Shown in pieces: positions 55,248 through 64,000 of a stretch of 64,000 bases of DNA. The stretch's first letter is position 1. Every line of letters begins with the position of its first letter. The translations under genes were made by a program, and so were the position numbers. This DNA is from Athripsodes cinereus. Lineage: Eukaryota > Arthropoda > Insecta > Trichoptera > Leptoceridae. The DNA is taken from NCBI GenBank assembly GCA_947579605.1, contig OX388319.1, forward strand, positions 62,001 to 126,000, in the 5' to 3' direction. The notes under the pieces were generated by a model, which was not told the DNA's origin, ran no database searches, and was given only the letters and a program-made list of their open reading frames with translations.

Positions 55248-55498
55248 TACTACTACTACTATACCATCACGGCATATCCCACAAGTGGAGTAGCCAGCAG
55301 ACCAGCTGCATATAAAACATGCAAGCTGTCTTCTACGTGCCAATATAAAATCAAGACATTCAGGATGGGTGGCAAACCTCATCGCCGAATTTAAGATGTT
55401 AAATGTCTTATTTTTTCGAAAACCTGCCTTTTACAGGACACTCGAAAACTTATGGAGAAGAGTGGGAGACCAATTCTTTACCGGGTACTCTACGGGGT
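55248..55498 (-). mobile_element. RTE-tailed SINE-like repeat, full copy
   Basis: From (TAC)n TACCATCACGGCATATCCCA to TTTACCGGGTACTCTACGGG. Both ends of the family are present. Confidence 0.75.
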
Positions 55499-55816
55499 AC
55501 ACTGAAAATATACGAGATACATATAATATTTTATTTTATTTTATAAATGTTAAAAACACAAAACAGACAATAGCTACATATAGTTCTAGAGGGAGTGTGA
55601 ATACATATTTTCGCTAGAAGCTCAGGAGTGTCAAATACAGAGTTATTTTTTTATTTTTTTTACATATACCTATATATTTTTTTTATATATATATAGGTAC
55701 CTATGTAATTTACATAAAATACATATATTTTAAATAAAATGCAAGAATCTATCAAGCTCCTTTTTGCTTCAAGAGGGGGCAATTTGCAATTTGCCTATTA
55801 AACGTAATTTTCACAT

Positions 55817-55980
55817 TTAACTAGATTTTCTCACCTGCGTGAGTAAAGACTTTAAGAATATTACTCAACAGGCACCTCAGCTGCACAACCTGTTGGTTCT
55901 CCTCTTAGCAGGAAACAGAAAACATGTCCTGACACAGTTCCAATCGGCTTAGAAAGGAATTTGCACAATCTGTTGGTTGT
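55817..55980 (+). pseudogene. relative of the decayed frame at 8578-9075
   Basis: TCTCACCTGCGTGAGTAAAG to CCTGACACAGTTCCAATCGG aligns with 8755-8890. In the matching frame both encode D-F-x-T-C-x-S-x-D-x-K-N-I-T-Q-Q, then P and HN, and later CPD. Stops and an internal repeat (CACAACCTGTTGGTT / CACAATCTGTTGGTT) show decay. Function unknown. Confidence 0.45.
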
Positions 55981-55999
55981 GCAGATGAGGTGTGAGGTG

Positions 56000-57090
56000 T
56001 TGAATAATATTTTTATGTTGAAGTGATTATTCCCGGGACTACCTATATGTATTCTATCTTCTCCATTTATATACCTACCTATATAATATTATGTGTATGT
56101 ATGTACACAATGTAAGAATGTATGTCTGTGTTGACATTTAGTGGAATGTTAAACAAAATAACATTGAACTGTTATTAATTCAGATTACTGATGACATCAC
56201 TCCGTGACATTGTCTCCACTCTCTATATATGTATACCTAATATACAATATGTACATAATACATACACACAGGGTGGTAACACGTTTCAGGCGATAAGTAT
56301 CAAACTATCAATATATTCATTATGTATCTAATATAGTTGGTACCTACCTATAACTTACATATATGCCTACCTACTATGTAGACTTAAGTTATACTACCTA
56401 CTGTGTATTACTGTATAGGTATGTTGTTACACCGACTTATTATTACACACACATGACTACTTCATTACGATTGATGAATACCACTCGCTATAATATTATT
56501 ATTGCGGAGTCATTGGATTGTCCAGAAGTCACTATCAATCATATATAATGTATATATGTTGTAATATTTCGGTGTAAGCCGCATGAGTAATTGTCACACA
56601 CAAATATCTAGATAACATATATTAATTAGGTAGGTACATACATAGGTATGTGATTTAACTCATCACTTATGCCTCATTTATCTTAAGTATGGAATTAAAA
56701 ATAAAACTAACTTATTAGATTATTGAAATCTTTCATAGGTTTTAAATAATAATATGATTCTATTTCATGCAAATATTTTCACAATTAATTTGATTTCAAA
56801 CTCTAACTAAGTATGTATAGTTAAAATGTAACCAACTAACTAATTACTTAAAGATCATTGGGTAATAATTGTATCAATATAACTGTATGATATGTACCTA
56901 CCTATATCTACACTATATAATTATATCAGCTGCAATGTATATGTGTACATAAAAATACTAGTTGACTTTCCTAATAACGTGTATATTTGGATACGATATA
57001 CGGCGCCCTTGAGGTCATGTTATGAGTAAACGGCGCTTTACAAATTGTCCATATATATATGGCTACCTACATTTATACTACATACGTATA
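56000..57090. other. no gene seen
   Basis: TACCTAC, TATATG and ATAATA simple sequence. Nothing coding is supported. Confidence 0.5.
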
Positions 57091-57092
57091 CG

Positions 57093-57190
57093 ATTGACAA
57101 TATCCTTATAAGACGGAAGACGTCTTTCTCAAAAAAATATATATGTATTAGAAAAAAATGATATTTAATTTCATTATGGAATTCTACAAC
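57093..57190 (+). repeat. single-arm Penelope-like module ending at ATGGAATTCTAC
   Basis: TTGACAATATCCTTATAAGA then CGGAAGACGTCTTTCTC matches one arm of the 8403-8577 palindrome, including the AAGACG/CGTCTT hairpin. It ends at ATG 57176, which reads MEFYN before simple sequence takes over. Confidence 0.55.
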
Positions 57191-57194
57191 CAAA

Positions 57195-58290
57195 TAGTGT
57201 TAGTACCTACCTACCTTCATAAAAGTGCACATCCCGCGGCCTCTACATACCTACATATTACTTAAGTAGGGATATTATGTATGTATGTATGTTTTCCAGG
57301 AAGAGGATTCTCCAGCGGAGTAGGTTTATTCTCACTACTAACTAGCGTACCTACATATGTATGTATGTATGACGGTACCTACCCAGTGCGTGCCTGTACC
57401 TACAGGGCGCTGTGTGCTGCCTGGCTGCTATACTTGTCCGGGACTGCGGGAGAATTGTTGGGGTGGATTTAGTACTGTTGGGTACCTAACGGACGCATCC
57501 GGAAGGGGAATATCTTCCTGCGTCCCCCGTCCCCCCCATCACGGAGATAATATTCCCGGCGTCAGTATTTATGGAGCAATATCAGAGATTTTATTGTTGG
57601 GTTTTTTATTACATTTCTAGAATGTCCCCCACTTGTCACTCCCCCCTCCCGCCCAACTACCCTCTTAGAGACATTCCACAAATGATTTCCTTCACAATGG
57701 TCTAGTGGTGTTGCCTACTACGTCTTATCAATCTCAACGTATTACCACTATACTACACTTCACTATAGGTACCTATTACATGATATGAATTTATTCGTTC
57801 GTATATTTCACGTTGTATTGTAATTGAGCGTGTGTATGTAGGTATATAAGAGAGTTTAGATGATAGGGAGGTAACATAAGAATTCAATAAGATGGAAATA
57901 AATACGTTTATTTGTACGTGCGGCAACACTAAATTACATTCGTCAGATGAGTGTCATCTTGTGAAATGATGTTTCGCGTTTGACAGAGATTCAATATTAA
58001 TTTATATCTACCTTACTATTAGTGTCTATATATGTATTATTATATATTACCTACACAATACAGGTACTGATGGGAAGGTAACATCACATTCAGCGCCGTG
58101 TAATGGAGCATGCATCTCAAGGGCGCGAAATACATAAATTATTACAGGTGCTGGGTGAGTTTAGTACAATCGAGGAATTAAATACTTAACTTTTATTTGT
58201 ACTATAAACGCCCTTGTTAATGAGAAGCGAATCAAGAATGAAATGGAGATGAAAAGAGACAATAATTTGGTAGTAGGAAAATGTGTCCAA
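57195..58290. other. no gene seen; GC-rich patch
   Basis: A GC-rich patch at 57290-57660 contains C-runs and no supported frame. The rest is AT-rich. Confidence 0.4.
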
Positions 58291-58396
58291 TACTACTACT
58301 ACTACTATACCATCACGGTATATCCCACAAGTGGGGTAGCCAGCAGACCAGCTGCATATAATAAACACGCAAGCTGTCCTCTGTGTCCACACAACA
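58291..58396 (-). mobile_element. RTE-tailed SINE-like repeat, 3' half
   Basis: (TAC)n then TACCATCACGGTATATCCCA to AAGCTGTCCTCTGTGTCCAC; truncated after that. Confidence 0.65.
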
Positions 58397-58399
58397 TTA

Positions 58400-58962
58400 T
58401 TTTTAATTAATTGGAAATGTAAAACTTATCTTACACACATGACATGACTGTGAAAACAAGCTAACGACGTGATTCAATAAAATATATGATTAATATATTA
58501 ACCTTGCAACAAAATGTCGATTCATTCAAAATAGATGATGATAGGTAGGTGCACCTATACATACATACTATACCTACATCACAGACAATAATGTTGCTAT
58601 AATATACTAGTAATATGTGGTTAATGGTTATTAACGGATTATAATGTCGAATAGGATAGTACCTACCTATTATAGGAAAGTGTGGAGTGTGGAGGGTGAC
58701 CTGATCCCGAACAGTCATGTGGATTATTGAGTCATTAGGAATATAGTAGCATGTACCAGAGTGTACCTACACTATATTATATTGATATCAATATAGATAC
58801 AGGTAGGTGCCTACACCTAAATACAAACACACAATGTGACGTGTGCAAGTATCGCGTAGACTCTTATGAAAATATACCTAACAGCTGATTATGAAGGTAG
58901 GTAGTTACTAGTTAGGTACCTACTGTACATGATATAATAACAATAATAATATTTATACCTAT
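58400..58962. other. no gene seen
   Basis: AT-rich and TACCTAC simple sequence. Confidence 0.45.
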
Positions 58963-58963
58963 A

Positions 58964-59098
58964 GTTCGTCGGTAGCCTGGAGGTAGAGCCTCGGCCTCCC
59001 CTTTCACGACACAAGCTTTTAGTAGCTTACTGTGAAAGATGTACAAGGTTGTATTTGGGTTTATAACAAAAAAAAGCCAGATATATCTTTTAAAAAAA
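58964..59098 (+). mobile_element. tRNA-derived SINE family 1, internally deleted
   Basis: GTTCGTCGGTAGCCTGGAGG (A box region) jumps directly to CCTTTCACGACACAAGCTTT, so the B box is deleted. It ends GGGTTTATAACAAAAAAAA. Confidence 0.75.
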
Positions 59099-59099
59099 T

Positions 59100-60567
59100 A
59101 TGCAGTGTGAGTTACTGAAGAATACAAATACATTTACCCGAGAACTTCTGAAGGGAAGGGTTACCTTCCCCACAGGTCTGAGGTCTGCCGAGTCTTTTGA
59201 ATGATTTTTCGGATATGAATGAAGTGCGTTTGTAGACTTTTCTTATATAGAGTGAAGAAACAATAGTGATGTATGTTTGTATATGTAAATTAATAAATGT
59301 GTATTTGAAACTGTTCAAGAAAACCATTATTGGATAAGGATTGCTTTATTTTTAGGCTTGAGATTTTCATATAACTGAACGATTTTTTAGTATGTGACAT
59401 CTTTGTCCAAAAAATTCATTTATTTTCTAGGAACTTCTCCAAGGTACTTGCGATATAAGTGCTAACGTAACATCATTGATATTATTACACCAGCATTAGT
59501 TAACATGCTTCACAAAGTGTTTTTAAGAAAAGGTGGCTGCTCGGTGAGGTTGCACTAACATAAAGTGTAAGTAAGTATGTATGTACTTGTACATATTTTC
59601 AATTATTAAAATAAATTACCTTTCCCATAACATTATAATGTAATGTTGATGGTGTATTATGGTATGTACCTACCTAATTGTGTTGTTTTATAGATAATTT
59701 TAGATATTTAGATAGTACAAATAAGTACACATTACATTACTAGGTAAGTTATATTTTTACTATACTATAATATACTAAAGTTCAGAGTAGTTGTGATATT
59801 GTATGAGGGATGATGCTCACCTACTAACATACATACATACATAGAGCACCCCGTTATGTTATGTGGTGTTCACAATGTACAGAGGCACCTACACCATACC
59901 ACATAGGTATACAGAGAAGAGGATCTCTATAATATTATGGTAAGTGATTAGAAACTGTAACTACTGTGCTAATAATAATAATAATAATACATAACAATGC
60001 AGGAACTTCTATATACACACTGTATTGGCTGAGTATTTTCTATGTCATCTGTAGACTCTATCACTCTAAGTACTATTATGTACCTGTCATTCAACTTACA
60101 TAATATTAATAAAAAGTATAAAAGATTATACCGCTATTATTAAAAATAAAAAGCATAATAACGCATATAAACATACTCATCTTATGAGTGGTAGGTCCGA
60201 AGGCTTCACTGTTTTGTAACGGATCCTCTTCAACTGTATATATGTATGCGGATAACATACTCATACTTAACTAATAATACAAGGCAGGTCATCCCATATT
60301 GTCTAAATAAATATTATCTTCCAGAAAACTTTTCATAAACTGATTCTTCCTGACTCATATAAAATTAGAAAGTTACATTTAAAAAGCAATATACTTGTAG
60401 TTTCTTATTTCAAACATTTTGATATTTTTTTTTATTGATACCTATAAGTTCTTGAAGGTTTGGAGATATTTTGTTTCGGAGGCCGCGAGTTTTACGAGGA
60501 ATGTTCAGAGTGTTCAGTCATCGGAATGATACGTTGTTTTTACTTTGCATACATTCTGTAATATATG
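59100..60567. other. no gene seen
   Basis: AT-rich; a 7-bp stem GGGAAGG/CCTTCCC near 59153, CATACATACATA and (AAT)n runs. No supported frame. Confidence 0.45.
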
Positions 60568-60568
60568 G

Positions 60569-60697
60569 AACCCATCCTGAATGTCTTGATTTTATATTGG
60601 CACGAAGAGGACAGTTTGCATGTTTCTTACATGCAGCTGATCTGCTGGCTACCCCACTTGTGGGATATGCCGTGATAGTATAGTAGTAGTAGTAGTA
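60569..60697 (+). mobile_element. RTE-tailed SINE-like repeat, 3' half with (TAG)n tail
   Basis: ACCCATCCTGAATGTCTTGA to GCCGTGATAGTATAGTAGTA. The frame HPECLDFILARRGQ is intact here. Confidence 0.7.
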
Positions 60698-60699
60698 GG

Positions 60700-61795
60700 T
60701 ATATGGAATTTCATCGATACCTTTTTTTGTATTTCGTTGCGATTGTTCTTTTCACTTATCTACGTGTAAAGGTACATGTGAGTACCTACAGTAATCCCTG
60801 AAGTAGTATATACCTACCTATATACAATTATATATGTACGTGTTCAGCTCTCTATATCGTCATTGGGATAGGTGGATGTGTTGGTAAGTTAGTATAGATA
60901 GGTATATGAGATTGACATTATTTAGACATGCGATACTAGACAAATGTTTTACCTTTATAATAGGTATGTTAATGTTATGACAAGTCACCCATACAGCTAC
61001 AATACATACACAGGATAAATAGAAAGGCTTGGTACCTTCATATAACTATATGTATATACATACGCAGGAGTAGGTATTATATTCCCATCTATTACTTACA
61101 CGATAATATAATAATAATAATAGGTATCTATGTATGTTTGTATGTATATAATAATATATTATATCAAGTATCAAACTCTAATATCAAACACACAAACAAT
61201 ATCCAGCGCTGTCAAAGAAAATGTTCTCACTACCTATCTATATACAGGTGTATGTATATACACATACATACTTACTATAACTAAGTGTTAGCTTTTTCTC
61301 ATATTGTTGTTGATAGGTATCTACAAAATTTGAGAAAATAATGATTTCTTCCATGAAGTTGTTGTGTCGCAAGTTGTTGAAGTCCCCTGAAGAGAAAAGA
61401 TCTCCCCCTATCTATCTACTCTGTAATATTTTAATTTTCTCAATATTTGTAACACATCATGTAAGGAAAGTTTAACACATTTAATCCAGCATAGGTAAAC
61501 TACCAAACCTTTTTATAAACCAGATATTTTATTTCATTTACATATTTTTATTTTACACACAATTATAGCAATAGGTACATGAATGACTATTCACATTAAT
61601 CAATTCATGAACCAGTTAAGGTCCCACGGATTACCAAAATATTTATTCTGTCACCAATGACACAAGAAACCAGAAACACTGTATAAACAACAACTTAACA
61701 ATAAAATAACATAATAAATAAATAATTAAACATTCAATAAACAATAGCAAAAAAATCACGAAACCATTTCACAGTGATGGGTAGGTACCTACCCA
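60700..61795. other. no gene seen
   Basis: TATG/TACC simple sequence, and an AT-rich minus-strand tail-like stretch at 61530-61740. Confidence 0.4.
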
Positions 61796-61804
61796 CAATT
61801 TAAT

Positions 61805-62310
61805 ATGGGGATGATGATGAAAATGTATGCAAGTGAGACGTGGACATGGTTAAAGAAGGATGAAAGTAGCATAAATGCAGTTGAAATGAGATCGTTGAGA
61901 AGGATGTGTGGTAAAAGTCTGAGAGATCGTGTGCGTAACAGTGATATACGAAAGGAATGTGGAATGAAAGTTGGTGTAATAACAAGGATGAATGTAAAAA
62001 AGTTGATTTGGGCGCGTGGAAAGAATGAATGAGGACAGAATGACTAAGAAGATATATTTGGCTGAGAGGAATGGTGCTCGGAGACGTGGACGTCCGAGGA
62101 TCAAATGGCAAAAAATCATTCTATCAATCAATCAATCATTTAAATCAAATCCTACAGGACGGTCACGTGTTGAGCACATTGAACAGGAGAGCATGCATGA
62201 GGAATTGTATGACAGTGACGGAAGCAAAAGATGTATGCAAGGATAGAAAGAAGTGGCGCTCGATCCTTTCTGCCTACCCCGCGAGGGAAGCGGCGTGATG
62301 GTATTATGTA
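61805..62310 (+). pseudogene. RTE-type LINE polymerase C-terminus and 3' end
   Basis: Three frames together give the C-terminus: ASETWTWLKKDESSINAVEM then RSLRRMCGKSLRDRVRNSDI; after a shift near 62010 VERMNEDRMTKKIYLAE and RRRGRPRIKW; after a second shift near 62105 LSTLNRRACMRNCMTVTEAK and DVCKDRKKWRSILSAYPA. The stop is at 62296-62298. The end CTACCCCGCGAGGGAAGCGG followed by CGTGATGGTATTATGTATG with a TATG tandem tail is the RTE 3' signature shared with the SINE-like repeat. EN and RT are missing. Confidence 0.85.
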
Positions 62311-63225
62311 TGTATGTATCATGATGAAACCAAGATAAAAGATAATAATAAAAGAGAGGGAACAGATGAAAATTTGATAATCACAAGTGGATACTAAATG
62401 AAACACAATCAAAAAGTCAAAGAGTGTGTGTTGAGCAGTAAAAACTAACCAAAAGTAATCGCAAGCCTTTGGATGGTCCCACAGAAAGTATAACAGTAGG
62501 TATAGGCGTCAGGAGAAGATCAAATAAACGCTTCACAAGCAACCATAATAATATTTGCGATCGCCTCACTGAATGTATTTCTGGTCCTTGAAAAACATAT
62601 CAACACCGTGAAGTTGTGCATCATAGAGCTATAGCATAACATCATATGCGATACATGAACATCAACTGTTCATGCTACTTGTGAGAGCTGCTGTGATATT
62701 ACTGAGAAAGATAAAAACAGAGAAATGTGTTTCTACTCACTTACTCCACCTCATATAATATAATATATCACAGGTAGATAAACACTTTGCTAATTACGAG
62801 TCAAGTCAACAACAAAATTTAGACACATTATCAAAAATATTTTGCTTTACACACCATTAAAATAACTCGCAGTATGCACACATTATGTACACAATGTTAA
62901 ACATGTGAATAAATAATAATCACATATACCTACCTATTCTATATTAGGTATTTGTGTATTGAATGAAGGATCTGTTAAGTAGGTGCTAAGTAAAGTTACA
63001 TACATATGTATGTTTATTTATATTTACCATATAAGTACGTAGAAGGTATATTAGAATGTGGATACACAAATTACCAGAAAAATAAAAAATTATATTCACG
63101 TGCATATTTTACTAAGAATTCGACTCTCAAGGTTTATGTAGGTGACAAACCTGTTTTAGTTTAACACATTCTATCTATGTCATAATATATATGTGTCTCA
63201 TGTGCTGTACTGTGCCCCATTCATA
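62311..63225. other. no gene seen
   Basis: AT-rich unique-looking DNA; no frame or repeat family recognised. Confidence 0.45.
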
Positions 63226-63227
63226 AA

Positions 63228-63358
63228 CTACTACTACTACTACATGCAGCTGATTTGCTGGGGCAGCCAGCAGATCAGCTGCATGTAAGAAACATACAAA
63301 CTGTCCTCTTCGTGCCATTATATAATCAAGACATTCAGGATGGGTGGCAAACCTCAAC
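63228..63358 (-). mobile_element. RTE-tailed SINE-like repeat with small internal foldback
   Basis: (TAC)n at 63228, then CATGCAGCTGATTTGCTGG and its near-exact inverse CCAGCAGATCAGCTGCATG at 63243-63285, then AGACATTCAGGATGGGTGGC. The 3' end of the repeat has been replaced by an inverted copy of its own inner segment. Confidence 0.65.
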
Positions 63359-63559
63359 ACCATAAGCAATTCATAAGCAATCATTTTAATATATGGATTA
63401 GTGAACGTTAATTCCAAATTTGAATGAGATAATTACATAGGTACATCTTAATGTATGTATGTATGTAGATATACATCATATTACATATATCTACCTATTG
63501 CAAGGACGTCAGCTATTTTTTTTCGTTAAAACTATCAAATGTGTGGACCTTTTATTAGT

Positions 63560-64000
63560 TTATTTTTACCTAACCCCCTCCGTCGGGGATCACGTCATCA
63601 AATTTTCATTTGGGTATAAGAATTTGAAATGATTCAAGATATCAGTTCCAGAATCACCTTCTTCCATTTAGTCTGACTTCTAGAGGGGGGGGGGAACCTC
63701 CCGCTTCAATACCAATATTCCATACCTTAATGTTGATGAATCTAGTTTAAATTCAATTCCAGCATTGCACTTGTGCGATAAATTCGCCCATTGGACAGAA
63801 TTATTTGTTCTACTTTTATCTATTTCTTTTTTTATTTTTTTTAAATTGAGTCAACGTTGTTCTATTATTTAATTGTACTCTTGTTTTGTGTCTAATTAAT
63901 TGTTTTGTGTCTTTTTAAAATGAAAAATACTTTTTGTATGCATGTATTGTATGTACCTATACTATTTTTTTTACATGTAAAAGGCTTCGGCCGTGAATAT
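63560..64000 (+). repeat. LINE 3' UTR at the right edge
   Basis: TGTGCGATAAATTCGCCCAT at 63773, long T-rich UTR, then ACATGTAAAAGGCTTCGGCC at 63973 and the window end. It is the plus-strand version of 49750-49985. A GGGGGGGGG run lies near 63686. Confidence 0.65.

Noticed and set aside
57281..57620. possible host exon in the GC-rich patch
   Set aside because: Two overlapping frames exist but neither has a recognisable domain, splice context or biased codons.

Overview
This window is repeat-dense, AT-rich nuclear DNA of an arthropod, most likely an insect. The grounds are the background of TAGGTAC/CCTACC/TATG short repeats, the many non-LTR retrotransposon (LINE) remnants of RTE, Jockey/CR1-like and I-like type, tRNA-derived SINEs, hAT- and TA-flanked DNA elements, and the absence of operons or dense genes. 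Lepidoptera or Hemiptera would both fit; the sequence alone does not decide. I see no host protein gene, no functional tRNA or rRNA gene and no CRISPR array. The window reads as intergenic or large-intron DNA colonised by nested transposons.

Layout. 1-5.4 kb: RTE-type LINE remnant at the left edge and several LINE 3' ends. 5.4-8.4 kb: simple TAGG/CCTA/TATG sequence. 8.4-9.1 kb: a 175-bp near-perfect palindrome abutting an ATG and a decayed reading frame. 9.5-13.5 kb: a non-autonomous hAT-like element (TIR TAGTGATGTAACGAAT, 8-bp target duplication) carrying a 3.5-kb LINE. 13.5-19.2 kb: SINEs, LINE ends, a foldback element and a long interrupted repeat. 19.8-24.8 kb: a second, inverted copy of the hAT-LINE composite with its own target duplication. 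25-34 kb: Jockey-like and I-like LINE remnants, a Penelope-like terminal module, hairpins, SINEs. 35.5-36.8 kb: a second long palindrome with a hammerhead-like core, and RT fragments. 37.8-41.7 kb: two neighbouring elements bounded by TA; the second is 2.9 kb long and carries an intact 746-codon gene for a transposase-like protein. 42.5 kb: a 48-bp tandem repeat in an open frame. 43.2-47.1 kb: a nearly intact LINE with zinc-knuckle gag and endonuclease/reverse transcriptase. 47.8-64 kb: TA-flanked MITE, more LINE ends, a LINE-free copy of the hAT-like element (53.9 kb), further SINE copies, an RTE 3' end (61.8 kb) and a LINE 3' UTR at the right edge.

How the pieces work together. The LINEs can supply reverse transcriptase to the SINEs: the commonest short repeat here, about a dozen copies, shares its 3' end with the RTE LINE at 62.3 kb. 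The three hAT-like copies show a DNA transposon that received a LINE and then moved with it as cargo. Both LINE copies sit at the same internal position, carry the same substitution of the first catalytic aspartate of the reverse transcriptase, and lie in units with different target duplications. The best candidates for something undescribed are this composite, the TA-flanked 2.9-kb element at 38.8 kb, and the Penelope-like palindromic modules that each end just before a shared MEFY-type start.
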